NCBI RefSeq assembly: GCF_030409605.1
Contig: NZ_JAUFQG010000004.1
Coordinates: forward strand, 744,001 to 808,000
Length of the DNA stretch: 64,000 nt
Source of the DNA: Simiduia curdlanivorans
GTDB lineage: Bacteria; Pseudomonadota; Gammaproteobacteria; Pseudomonadales; Cellvibrionaceae
Direction of reading: 5' to 3'
Position 1 is the first letter of the stretch. Each line of letters starts with the position of its first letter. Below the pieces are notes generated by a model that did no database searches, was not told where the DNA came from, and was given only the letters and a program-made list of their open reading frames with translations. Made by a program: the position numbers and the translations under genes. Shown here in pieces: positions 52,267-61,032 of the stretch.

Positions 52267-54156
52267 ATGATTGAATTGAACCAAGTAAGCCTACAGCGCG
52301 GGCAAAAATTTTTGCTCGACCACGCAGACCTTCGCATCCATCCAGGCCAACACGTGGGCCTGATTGGCGCCAATGGTAGTGGTAAATCGAGTCTATTCCA
52401 AATGCTGCTGGGCAATCTTGGCGCCGATACCGGCCATTGCTTGGTGCCCGGCCAATGGCGCGTTGCGCACATGGCGCAAGAGATCGAAAACACCCAACAA
52501 AATGCCTTAGATCACGTGCTCGATGGCGACACCGAACTGCGTCGACTGCAAGCCCTGCTAAAAACATGCGAGGGTGAAGCGCTGGCCACCGCCTATGCCG
52601 ACATGGAACATATAGACGGCTACACGGCCGAGTCCCGAGCACTACAACTTTTATCTGGCTTAGGCTTTGCGCCGGGCGATGAAACCAAATTGGTCAGCGA
52701 CTTTTCCGGCGGCTGGCGCATCCGATTGAACCTTGCCCAAGCGCTCATGTGCCCGAGCGATCTCTTGCTGCTCGATGAGCCCACCAACCACTTAGATTTA
52801 GACACCACTTTATGGCTAGAGCAGTGGCTCAAACGCTACCCAGGCACCTTGGTATTAATATCGCACGACCGCGATTTTCTCGACGCGGTTGTTGACCGAA
52901 TCGTCAATGTTGAAGCGCAAAAACTCGTGCTGTATCAAGGCAACTATTCCGCCTACGAACGCCAAAAAGCTGAGCGACTTGCGCAACAGCAAGTTGCTTT
53001 CGAAAAGCAACAAGAGCGCATATCGGAAATTGAAAATTTCGTGCGCCGGTTCCGTGCCAAAGCCACCAAAGCTAAGCAAGCGCAAAGCCGGCTAAAAGAA
53101 TTAGAGCGCATGGAAACCATAGCACCGGCGCACATAGACTCGCCGTTTCATTTTGAAATTCCCTGTTTCGAAAAAGTGAGCACGCCACTGGTTGGCTTGC
53201 AGCAAGCCAACATTGGTTACGCCGGCAGAACAATATTTCAAAACTTAAACTTAGCCTTGTTGCCCGGCGCCCGAATCGGCTTGCTGGGTTTTAATGGCGC
53301 CGGCAAATCCACCTTGGTTAAAGCGCTGACCGAAGAGCTCGTTCCAACCAGCGGCGATCGCATAGCCGGCGAGCACTTACGCATTGGCTATTTTGCTCAG
53401 CATCAACTGCAAGCGCTAGATTTAGACGCAACGCCTGCGTTGCACCTGCAACGTTTGTCGCCAAGCGCCAGCGAACAAGAAATTCGCAACTTTTTAGGCG
53501 GCTTTGGTTTTCATGGCGACTTAGCTTTAGCCACCGTGCGGCCTTTTTCCGGCGGCGAAAAAGCCCGCTTAGCGCTTGCCATCATCGCTTGGCAAAAGCC
53601 TAATTTACTGTTGCTAGATGAACCCACCAACCATCTCGATTTAGAAATGCGCCATGCCTTAACCGTAGCACTACAAGCCTTCGAGGGCGCCGTGGTGGTG
53701 GTGTCACACGATCGGCACTTACTTCGCAATACCGTGGAAGAGTTTTGGTTAGTGCATCAAGGCCGGGTCGAGATATTTGATGGCGACTTGGATGCCTACC
53801 ACCAATGGGCGCAAGTTACTTTGCAAACCAGCCTGTCGACACGAACACAACAAACAGCGGAAGACGGTGACGCAAAAGTTGACCGAAAAGTTCAACGCCA
53901 ACAAGCCGCAGCGCAGCGCGAAAAGCTCAAACCACTAACCCAAAAGCTTAAGAAAATTGAGCAAGAGATGGAAAAATTACAATCTCGTTTGTCTGCTGTT
54001 GAAACCCTCATGGGCGATGCAGATTTATACCTAAGCGAAAACAAGGAAAAAATGCAAAAGCTGCTAAAGGAGCAGGGCGAACTAAAAGGCGCACTCGAAC
54101 ACGCCGAATTACAATGGCTTGAAATCAGTGAGGCACTCGAACAAGCCAGCGTGTAG
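52267..54156 (+). CDS. yheS: ABC-F family ATPase YheS
   Basis: 629 residues from the ATG at 52267; an ATG at 52258 is also in frame. Two ABC ATPase domains are joined by a linker: Walker A GANGSGKS (about 34-41) and GFNGAGKS (near 340), signatures FSGGW and FSGGE, and Walker B LLLLDEPTNHLDL in both. No membrane domain is present. A Glu/Lys-rich C-terminal coiled coil spans about 550-625. This matches E. coli YheS closely along the whole length. ABC-F proteins bind the ribosomal E site and relieve stalling. It overlaps the promoter region of the TIGR02444 gene. Confidence 0.95.
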   Translation: MIELNQVSLQRGQKFLLDHADLRIHPGQHVGLIGANGSGKSSLFQMLLGNLGADTGHCLVPGQWRVAHMAQEIENTQQNALDHVLDGDTELRRLQALLKTCEGEALATAYADMEHIDGYTAESRALQLLSGLGFAPGDETKLVSDFSGGWRIRLNLAQALMCPSDLLLLDEPTNHLDLDTTLWLEQWLKRYPGTLVLISHDRDFLDAVVDRIVNVEAQKLVLYQGNYSAYERQKAERLAQQQVAFEKQQERISEIENFVRRFRAKATKAKQAQSRLKELERMETIAPAHIDSPFHFEIPCFEKVSTPLVGLQQANIGYAGRTIFQNLNLALLPGARIGLLGFNGAGKSTLVKALTEELVPTSGDRIAGEHLRIGYFAQHQLQALDLDATPALHLQRLSPSASEQEIRNFLGGFGFHGDLALATVRPFSGGEKARLALAIIAWQKPNLLLLDEPTNHLDLEMRHALTVALQAFEGAVVVVSHDRHLLRNTVEEFWLVHQGRVEIFDGDLDAYHQWAQVTLQTSLSTRTQQTAEDGDAKVDRKVQRQQAAAQREKLKPLTQKLKKIEQEMEKLQSRLSAVETLMGDADLYLSENKEKMQKLLKEQGELKGALEHAELQWLEISEALEQASV

Positions 54157-54387
54157 TTTTTTTACCTAAATGCTTTTAAAAATCAGCGCACAATGATGAC
54201 CCAAGAGTCAGAGACTGTTATAGCCTCAAGCGCAGATCCACTCTACTATCTCCACCGTATCAGTTCACTACAACAATAATTACTGATCTATTTCGACGCC
54301 AATGTTTTACGCAGCAATCATACTGGCGATCTGTTTAGGCAGAAGCGCTAACAATAATAAACACTGCAATGATCACGGAAAGATATT

Positions 54388-56346
54388 ATGAGCATACGTA
54401 TATCCGCATCTCTCAAACCACTCGCGGCTGCTTTATTGCTTGCCTCAGCTTGTACCCAGGCCCAATCGCCTTTTGACCAAATTGTCGCCTTCGGTGACAG
54501 CCTTACCGACTCAGGTCAATTCCCAGATTCAGCTTCTCCCGCCAATCCAGCTCTGGGCTCACCCTTTTCTTGGGAATTACGCTTCACCAATAGAACGGAT
54601 GGCACCGGCAGTATTACAGATACCGTTGCGATTCAAAGGCTCAGCCAACAATTGGGACTAGGTTACCTAGCTGCATCTACACCCATACTACCGAGCCCAG
54701 TAACTGGCTGGCCAGACGGCACTAATTATGCTGTTGGTGGCTATCGCACAGACCAAATATTGGCCTCCATCACGGATACCAATGGCTCAACTGTGGATGC
54801 CGGAATTGTTTCGAGAACTCGCGACGGTTACCTAGCTGAATTTGGCCAAGCCCAAGCCAATACCTTGTATTATATTAACGGCGGCGGTAATGACATCCTT
54901 CAAGGCTTCGCAACAAATGCTACTACTGCAAAAAATTCAGCAGATAATTTATCGGCTGGGGTTGATGCACTACACGCTGCCGGCGCTAAATACATTATGG
55001 TTTCTAACTTACCTGATGTTGGCAACACGCCAGCAGGCATAGGCTCTGGTGCACAGCCTCTATGGACGCCCGTAAGTGCACTATTTAACGATGCTCTTTA
55101 CGCAAATCTACGAGCCTCTTCGGCCAATGTTATTGGTGTAGACGGCCGTGGATTGCTAACTGAAATTCTTCTCGACCCAACAGCCTTCGGATTCATCGCA
55201 GATACAACATTGCTTGCCGCGTCATGCTATGACGGAAGCGATGATTGCAACACGGCTATAAGTGCCGGTAGCGGTGAAAACCCGCTTTATGGCATCAATC
55301 AACTGGGTAACGGCGATCCGACAAAACTTATCTTTAACGATGGTGTCCACCCAACCGCCGCCGCGCAGCAAATCATTGCCGATTACATGTTTAGCTTGAT
55401 CCAAGCGCCTCAAGAAGTCGGCATGCTACCGGTACTCGGTGCCAGCCTAGTGGACGCCAGCCAAACCCAGCTGCGCCAGCAGATGCAGTCTACTTTGGCT
55501 AGCAAGCGCGCAAGCGAAGGTCAGTGGCAAATATTCGCCCGGGGCAGTGCCGTTGACACAGGGATTCGCAATAACTATCTCGATGCCGATGCGAAATCAA
55601 ATGTTGCATTACTCGGCATTCAATACAGCGTTAATGATGCATTGAACCTAGGTTTAGGGTTTGCTAACGACAGCGGCGATTTAAGCTTTGACGACTCAGC
55701 CTCTAGCTATGATGCCAGCAGTCAGTCAATCACCTTATTCACCGGCTATACCACTGGAGCCCATTGGTTTAATGCCAGCATCGGCTATGGCGAGCAGGAT
55801 TACAGCGATTTAAACCGCGTTGTCCCTCTCGGTATCACCGCGCGCACAGAAACCGGCGAAACCAATGGCGATTCGTTAACCTTGGCAGTTGAATACGGAT
55901 ACAGTATTTCACCACACAGCAATTGGGACTATGGCCCCAAAATAGAGTTGGTGCACAGAGAAATAAATGTCGACGGCTACGATGAAGCGTCGGGCCTTAC
56001 CACGTCGCTTCGTTTTGATGATCAAAAACATACCTCGACCAGCGCCGATGTCGGCTTTTTCGTGCATTGGCGCGCCGCTGGCGATGCCCTGGTTGTAACC
56101 TCTGAGTGGGGTATCCGCTCACAACTCAAAGGCGAGGATTATAGCGTGACCATGGCAAGCCAGACCCTAGACCTGAATGCCTATGAACTACCCGGCTACA
56201 GCCAAGACAAAGGCCAAAGCTGGCATGGCAATGTAACCGCTAGCTATTTCCTAACGGCCAATGCTGCCATTACGGCGAGCTGGGCCTCTGAAAATGGCGA
56301 CAACAAAGCAGACCTACTTGGCCTAGGTGTCAGTTATAGCTTCTAA
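54388..56346 (+). CDS. GDSL esterase autotransporter (EstA-like)
   Basis: 652 residues. A signal peptide (cleavage near Thr-Gln-Ala, residue 25) precedes a GDSL hydrolase passenger with GDSL (36-39, nucleophile Ser38), Gly-rich block GGGNDI (165-170) and the Asp318/His321 pair in NDGVHPT. A C-terminal autotransporter beta-barrel domain (about 370-652) ends in an aromatic residue (SYSF). The esterase is thus displayed on the cell surface, like Pseudomonas EstA, and should cleave short-chain esters or lipids. Internal codons are intact. The upstream 231-base gap has no clear promoter; a terminator follows. Confidence 0.92.
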   Translation: MSIRISASLKPLAAALLLASACTQAQSPFDQIVAFGDSLTDSGQFPDSASPANPALGSPFSWELRFTNRTDGTGSITDTVAIQRLSQQLGLGYLAASTPILPSPVTGWPDGTNYAVGGYRTDQILASITDTNGSTVDAGIVSRTRDGYLAEFGQAQANTLYYINGGGNDILQGFATNATTAKNSADNLSAGVDALHAAGAKYIMVSNLPDVGNTPAGIGSGAQPLWTPVSALFNDALYANLRASSANVIGVDGRGLLTEILLDPTAFGFIADTTLLAASCYDGSDDCNTAISAGSGENPLYGINQLGNGDPTKLIFNDGVHPTAAAQQIIADYMFSLIQAPQEVGMLPVLGASLVDASQTQLRQQMQSTLASKRASEGQWQIFARGSAVDTGIRNNYLDADAKSNVALLGIQYSVNDALNLGLGFANDSGDLSFDDSASSYDASSQSITLFTGYTTGAHWFNASIGYGEQDYSDLNRVVPLGITARTETGETNGDSLTLAVEYGYSISPHSNWDYGPKIELVHREINVDGYDEASGLTTSLRFDDQKHTSTSADVGFFVHWRAAGDALVVTSEWGIRSQLKGEDYSVTMASQTLDLNAYELPGYSQDKGQSWHGNVTASYFLTANAAITASWASENGDNKADLLGLGVSYSF

Positions 56347-56363
56347 GCTCTACTCCCTTACGC

Positions 56364-56392
56364 AAAAACGGTACCTTCTGGTGCCGTTTTTT
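56364..56392 (+). terminator. Intrinsic terminator after the esterase gene
   Basis: Arm AAAAACGGTACC (56364-56375) pairs with GGTGCCGTTTTT (56380-56391) around loop TTCT, with one G-T pair. The T stretch runs to 56392. Placed 17 bases after the stop codon. Confidence 0.9.
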
Positions 56393-56472
56393 GTTTCAAA
56401 TCAATACACCGAAGCAAACTCTTGACTATGGTATGTTATTGAACATTGAAACCTACGTCGATGGATAAGAAT

Positions 56473-57330
56473 ATGGCCGGCAATAAGCTTTTAGTGGTTA
56501 TAGATCCGTTAACCGATGATCAGTTGGCATTGGGTCGCGCGGTAAAATTGGCGCTCGAAATAAAAGCAGGCCTGCACTTATTTTGCTGCACTTATTTAAC
56601 TGAAGAAGAGCTACTGGCATACGATTCAAGAAAGGATGCTAAGCATTCTCAGGTTCAGGAAACCAAAGCCTGGCTACAAGAACTTGCTCAACCCATTAAA
56701 AACCAAGGCCTAGAAGTTAGCTGTGAGGTTGTTTGGAATCAGAAATGGGAAATGATGGTGGCGCAGTCCGCCGGACGTTTCGATGCAACCTTAATCGTAA
56801 AATCCAGTTTTCAGCACAGCGCGATGAGCCGAAAGTTCCAGCGCACATCGGATTTCTATCTAATGCGCACGGCACCTTGCCCAGTTTTACTGGTCAAGTC
56901 TGACGAAGCATGGCAAAACAGCATTATATTAGCCGCAGTAAGTCTTAACCAAAACGAGCCCGAGCACGAGATTCTCAACAATCGAATTCTCACCCAAGCA
57001 CAGCGCCTAGCAAAAGCCACCGGCTTCGAACTGCACTTAGTATCTGCGGTGGAAAAAACACCAAACTTTGTAAAATTGTTTCACTTGCTGGAACACAACG
57101 AGGCGCCGGACCAACAACTTGCCGCCGAGCGCTTTGGCATTCCTTCTGCCAACATGCATTTGCGCGAGGGCAATGCCAAGGCAGTCATTATTGATCTAAC
57201 GCAAGAACTACATGCCGATATACTTGTTATTGGCTCGGCAGCGCGGGCTGGCGTAAAGGCAGCGTTAGTCGGCAATACGGCGGAGAAAATATTAGATAAT
57301 ATCGAAACTGATGTTATGGTTGTCGGCTAA
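56473..57330 (+). CDS. uspE: Universal stress protein E-like (tandem UspA domains)
   Basis: 285 residues from the ATG at 56473, with GGAT eight bases upstream. The upstream ATG (56461) and TTG (56446) have poorer sites. Two UspA domains follow one another: the first begins NKLLVVIDPLTDDQ, and the second, from about 160, ends with VIGSAARAGVKAALVGNTAE and VMVVG. The pattern follows E. coli UspE, which supports survival under stress and motility. No kinase or sensor is attached. It is separated from the OmpA-type gene by a minus-strand terminator. Confidence 0.9.
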   Translation: MAGNKLLVVIDPLTDDQLALGRAVKLALEIKAGLHLFCCTYLTEEELLAYDSRKDAKHSQVQETKAWLQELAQPIKNQGLEVSCEVVWNQKWEMMVAQSAGRFDATLIVKSSFQHSAMSRKFQRTSDFYLMRTAPCPVLLVKSDEAWQNSIILAAVSLNQNEPEHEILNNRILTQAQRLAKATGFELHLVSAVEKTPNFVKLFHLLEHNEAPDQQLAAERFGIPSANMHLREGNAKAVIIDLTQELHADILVIGSAARAGVKAALVGNTAEKILDNIETDVMVVG

Positions 57331-57335
57331 TACGC

Positions 57336-57361
57336 AAAAAAAAGCGAGCCCTAGGGCTCGC
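57336..57361 (-). terminator. Intrinsic terminator after the OmpA-family gene
   Basis: GCGAGCCCTAGGGCTCGC (57344-57361) is a perfect palindrome, so the loop is the central CTAG. On the minus strand it is followed by eight T, from the A run at 57336-57343. It ends transcription of the OmpA-family gene and lies just past the uspE stop. Confidence 0.88.
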
Positions 57362-57380
57362 CGCTCACACAAAAATTACA

Positions 57381-58499
57381 TTATTTTTTAACTTTTGTGG
57401 TTTTCTGAGATTGAACTGAGGCCACAACGCGACGGTTGGCTTCGCGACCTTCGGCAGTTTCGTTATCGGCAATTGGATTAGCTTCACCGTAACCTTTCGC
57501 CGTTACACGCTCTGCTGCCACACCGTACTCTTGCACCAACACATCGCGAACAGCATTGGCGCGCTTCTGCGACAATGTTTGGTTATAGGTGTCAGACCCG
57601 CGTGAATCGGTATAACCTTGCACTTCAACCACAGAGTCTTTGTAGCTTTTCATGAATGTAGCAACGGCACCTATCTCGCTAAAAAATGCTGGCTTAACAA
57701 CGGCCGCATTGTTGTCGAAAGTGACATTTAATTTTATCGCCACAGCTTCGGTTAACGAAATAGCACAACCAGTCTCATCAACCTTTAACCCAGCTTCGGT
57801 ATTAGGGCACTGATCTTTATGGTCTGCTACACCGTCTTTATCCGAATCTAACGCACAACCCCGAGTGTCTACTTTAACACCAGCTGGCGTTTGCGGGCAG
57901 GCGTCTTTCGTGTCGACTACGCCGTCATTATCGGCGTCGCTAGGTGCAGCAGCGGCGGCAACAACGGGGGCTGGTTTAGTACCGCGATCGCCAAAAAAGT
58001 AAGACAGGGCAACATTGGTGCCTAAGTCGATATCGCCATCTTCAGAGCCGCGAATACCGCGCATGTCACCGCGCAAAATGAAATTATCAGTTAAGAAAAA
58101 TTTAATGCCTGCACCCACATTAAATGTGCTCTCATCATCTTTGGCACCTAACACTTTGTAATCGTTTTTACCGGCACCAAGCAGAAAAAATGGCTGAACA
58201 TTGGTATCGGTATTGAAATGATAAAGCGCATCAAAATGCAACTGCCTGGTTTCAGCAGTTTCTAACGTAGATTGAACCGTGCTATCGTTTTCGATGTAGA
58301 AACCTTCGATACCCCAACTGTCATTGATACGATAACCCAAGCCACCTAACCAACCGGTAGAATCTTTTATGCCCCGATCCTTATCCCAATTAGTGTGATT
58401 CCAACCCGCAGTCAGCTCCAATCCAGACTGATCCGCTTGTGCGTAGGTGGTCGCACCAATAGCCAGTGCTAGTGGCAACGTCATTAATACTTTCTTCAT
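57381..58499 (-). CDS. OmpA/OprF-family outer-membrane protein
   Basis: 372 residues. A signal peptide (cleavage near Tyr-Ala-Gln-Ala, residue 22) precedes an eight-stranded barrel (about 25-170). An acidic thrombospondin type 3-like linker with DADNDGVVDTKDACPQTP and DSDKDGVADHKDQCP (about 188-235) binds calcium in relatives. A C-terminal OmpA peptidoglycan-binding domain (about 255-360) contains GYTDSRGSDTYNQTLSQKRA with its Asp and Arg. It tethers the outer membrane to peptidoglycan. The ATG has an excellent AAAGGAG site (58507-58513). Confidence 0.94.
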   Translation of the reverse strand: MKKVLMTLPLALAIGATTYAQADQSGLELTAGWNHTNWDKDRGIKDSTGWLGGLGYRINDSWGIEGFYIENDSTVQSTLETAETRQLHFDALYHFNTDTNVQPFFLLGAGKNDYKVLGAKDDESTFNVGAGIKFFLTDNFILRGDMRGIRGSEDGDIDLGTNVALSYFFGDRGTKPAPVVAAAAAPSDADNDGVVDTKDACPQTPAGVKVDTRGCALDSDKDGVADHKDQCPNTEAGLKVDETGCAISLTEAVAIKLNVTFDNNAAVVKPAFFSEIGAVATFMKSYKDSVVEVQGYTDSRGSDTYNQTLSQKRANAVRDVLVQEYGVAAERVTAKGYGEANPIADNETAEGREANRRVVASVQSQKTTKVKK

Positions 58500-58859
58500 A
58501 GAGTTTCTCCTTTAAATTTCACTCATATGTTATCGAAATAATTAGCTTGTGCTGGACTGTAGTCGTTCAAATAGCATCGCGCAACAATAGTACAACTAAT
58601 GAATTAGTATGGGATTTAGCTACTGCAAAAGCGTCTTCTTGCGCTTTCAAAAGAAAGACATCTGAAATGTCAAAGTAGAGAGGGTATAGCTTTTTATTAA
58701 ACACGCTAACTTATCCTAAGGCGCTGATGCACCTTAAATTCACCCCTTTTTGTGCTTTTATCTGTCACTATCGCACATAACCGGCTTGGCTTAAGCCGGT
58801 TAGAATTGGCGCGATTGTGGGCATGCCAGTTTTTAAATGCAAGGGATGGGAAAGTTTTT
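58500..58859. other. 360-base intergenic region upstream of the OmpA-family gene
   Basis: It lies between the OmpA-family start (minus) and the trmB stop (minus). The ribosome binding site of the OmpA gene is at 58507-58513. A perfect nine-pair hairpin AACCGGCTT/AAGCCGGTT occurs at 58779-58801 with loop GGCTT; it lacks a following T run in either direction. AT-rich sequence near 58520-58570 may hold a promoter. No open frame is supported; a 68-codon frame at 58752-58958 overlaps the trmB gene and is not called. Confidence 0.5.
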
Positions 58860-59609
58860 TCAGGCTTTTTTTACAAACAGCAAGTCCCAAACACCGTGTC
58901 CGAGGCGCTCACCGCGCTGCTCGAACTTAGTATTGGGCCGGTAACTCGGCTTAGCTGAAAAAATATACTCGCCTGCCTGGTTATCAAAACCTGGCGCGAC
59001 GGAAAGCACCTCCATCATGTGATCAGCATAATCTTGCCAATCTGTCGCCATATGTAACACACCGCCAAGCTTCAATTTGGTACGCACTTGCGCCACAAAT
59101 GCAGGTTGGGCAATACGCCGTTTCTGATGCTTTTTTTTGTGCCACGGGTCAGGGAAATACAACTGAAACCGGCTTAGCACATCGTTGGGGATACAGTCTT
59201 CCAGCACATCATTAGCATCGGCCATATAAACACGGAGATTGCTAATGCCTGCCTCTGCGGCGTCGTTGAGCAAGCGCCCAACACCGGGCGGATGCACTTC
59301 GATGCCAATAAAATCTTTTTCCGGCTCGGCCTTTGCCATAGCCAGCAAGGACGCGCCCATGCCAAAGCCTACCTCTAGCACCAACGGCGCCGAGCGGCCA
59401 AACAATTGCACCGGATCAATTTGACCCGAGAACAAGCTCAAGCCATAGCGCGACCACTGCTGTTCAAATGCACGATGCTGGGCCGGCGTCATTCGGCCCG
59501 CGCGAATCACGTAGCTGCGAATAGATTTCTTTTTGAATTCAGGCCTTGGGGTAAAACCGTGTTCATCGGCGATGCCAGGCAATGACGGGCTAAGAGATGT
59601 GGGTTCCAT
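58860..59609 (-). CDS. trmB: tRNA (guanine-N7-)-methyltransferase TrmB
   Basis: 249 residues. S-adenosylmethionine-binding motif VLEVGFGMGASLL (about 75-87), the following IGIEVHPPGVGRLL, and the family-specific YFPDPWHKKKHQKRR (near 150-164) are present. It methylates N7 of G46 in tRNA. A short N-terminal extension includes the conserved SYVIRAGRMTPAQ (about 31-43). The stop of the upstream DUF423 gene is only three bases from its start, so the two are in one operon. Confidence 0.95.
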   Translation of the reverse strand: MEPTSLSPSLPGIADEHGFTPRPEFKKKSIRSYVIRAGRMTPAQHRAFEQQWSRYGLSLFSGQIDPVQLFGRSAPLVLEVGFGMGASLLAMAKAEPEKDFIGIEVHPPGVGRLLNDAAEAGISNLRVYMADANDVLEDCIPNDVLSRFQLYFPDPWHKKKHQKRRIAQPAFVAQVRTKLKLGGVLHMATDWQDYADHMMEVLSVAPGFDNQAGEYIFSAKPSYRPNTKFEQRGERLGHGVWDLLFVKKA

Positions 59610-59612
59610 AAT

Positions 59613-59999
59613 TCACCGATCAGGGGCGGGGAGACGCAGCGCGTAAGCGGCAATACTCAACCAGCCTAATATTAATAAAACGCCGCCAATTGGCGTTACC
59701 GGCCCGAACAGCACGGGCCCGCCCAGGGCCAAAATATAAAGCGAGCCAGAAAACAAAAGAATACCGCCCCAGATACAATAGGCGGCTAGAAATAGCCGAC
59801 GAGAGGCGTCTATCAAGATTCGCAAACAGATACCAATCAGGAAAATGCTGTGTACCAGATGATAAAACACTGCGGTATGCCAAGTCGCCAAGGCTTCAGG
59901 CGCGAGCAATGATTTCAGCCCATGGGCACCAAAGGCGCCCAAGGCAATCGCTAGCGCACCCGTGCAGGCGGCGAGGAACAGTAATTTTTTAATCGGCAT
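59613..59999 (-). CDS. DUF423 small membrane protein
   Basis: 128 residues from the ATG at 59999, with AAGG nine bases upstream; a longer frame to 60029 exists. Four membrane helices and GALAIALGAFGAHGLK near 15-30, then TAVFYHLVHS, match the DUF423/YgdD family. Its function is unknown. It is co-directional and close to trmB. Confidence 0.88.
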   Translation of the reverse strand: MPIKKLLFLAACTGALAIALGAFGAHGLKSLLAPEALATWHTAVFYHLVHSIFLIGICLRILIDASRRLFLAAYCIWGGILLFSGSLYILALGGPVLFGPVTPIGGVLLILGWLSIAAYALRLPAPDR

Positions 60000-60027
60000 T
60001 GCAATCAACCTTAGGTAAAACACCAGC

Positions 60028-60056
60028 AAAAAAGAAAGCCGCGACTAGGCGCGGCT
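60028..60056 (-). terminator. Intrinsic terminator after rpoH
   Basis: Minus-strand stem AGCCGCG/CGCGGCT (60037-60056, six-base loop) is followed by TTTCTTTTTT from 60028-60037. It lies 21 bases after the rpoH stop and before the DUF423 gene, which therefore needs its own promoter or read-through. Confidence 0.82.
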
Positions 60057-60077
60057 CTGGCGTTAGAAAAGCGCGTA

Positions 60078-60932
60078 TTACGCTTCCATCATAGCCTTTA
60101 CTTTTTTCATGGCATTTTTTTCAAGCTGGCGAATGCGCTCGGCCGAGACGCCATAGACATCAGCTAGGTCGTGCAAGGTGGCTTTATCATCATTCAACCA
60201 TCGCTTTTGCAGGATGTCGCGGCTGCGTTCATCGAGTTTATCAAGCGCCAGCTCTAAGCTGCTCACGTTCGACTCTTCCCAGTTGGCATCTTCTAGCTGC
60301 TGGGCTGGGTCGTAGCGGTGGTCTTCCAAATAATTCGCCGGCGCTTGGTAGGCCGTATCGTCATCGTCGTCGGCACCGGCATCGAAACCGGCATCATAGG
60401 CAGACAGGCGGCCTTCCATTTCGTAGACATGTTTAACATCTACGTCTAAATCTTTCGCGATTGCCTGAGCTTCGGCATGAGACAACCAAGCGAGGCGCTT
60501 TTTAGAACCGCGCAAGTTAAAGAACAACTTGCGTTGCGCCTTGGTAGTGGCGACTTTGACAATGCGCCAATTGCGCAAGATGAATTCGTGTATTTCGGCC
60601 TTGATCCAATGCACGGCAAAGCTGACTAAGCGCACACCGCGCTCTGGATTAAAGCGCTTTACCGCTTTCATCAAGCCAACATTACCTTCTTGAATTAAGT
60701 CGGACTCTTGTAAGCCGTAGCCAGAGTAAGACTTGGCGATATGAACCACAAAGCGCAGGTGGGCCATAACGAGTCGGCGGGCCGATTCGAGGTTTTCTTG
60801 GTAATAGAGTTCTTCCGCTAACTGTTTTTCTTCCTCTGCGGACAGAATAGAAAAGGCGTTAACGGCCTGGATGTAAGCGCCAAGATTGGCACCCGGTGCT
60901 AAGACACCAACAGGTTGTAAGCTTGTACTCAA
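60078..60932 (-). CDS. rpoH: Heat-shock sigma factor RpoH (sigma-32)
   Basis: 284 residues from a TTG at 60932, with GGAGG eight bases upstream; a farther TTG at 60947 would sit on that site. The start Ser-Thr-Ser-Leu-Gln-Pro-Val and total length agree with Pseudomonas and E. coli RpoH. Sigma-70 regions are present: region 2 with LIQEGNVGLMKAVKRF (near 76-91), the RpoH box QRKLFFNLRG (near 130-139) and region 4 helix-turn-helix VYGVSAERIRQLEKNAMKK at the end. It directs transcription of chaperone and protease genes. It lies downstream of ftsX, the classical order. The leader was not folded for a thermosensor. Confidence 0.95.
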   Translation of the reverse strand: MSTSLQPVGVLAPGANLGAYIQAVNAFSILSAEEEKQLAEELYYQENLESARRLVMAHLRFVVHIAKSYSGYGLQESDLIQEGNVGLMKAVKRFNPERGVRLVSFAVHWIKAEIHEFILRNWRIVKVATTKAQRKLFFNLRGSKKRLAWLSHAEAQAIAKDLDVDVKHVYEMEGRLSAYDAGFDAGADDDDDTAYQAPANYLEDHRYDPAQQLEDANWEESNVSSLELALDKLDERSRDILQKRWLNDDKATLHDLADVYGVSAERIRQLEKNAMKKVKAMMEA

Positions 60933-61032
60933 TTGCAATACCTCCAAAAACTACCGCGTGAGTGTAGCACTACGGGATTTGACTGCCAACACGGAGAAAG
61001 ATTCCCCACCGCGCCTGACTTACCAGTCATCG

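Noticed and set aside
58779..58801. Terminator upstream of trmB's stop
   Set aside because: The hairpin is perfect but lacks a T run on either strand, so it is only noted within the intergenic entry.
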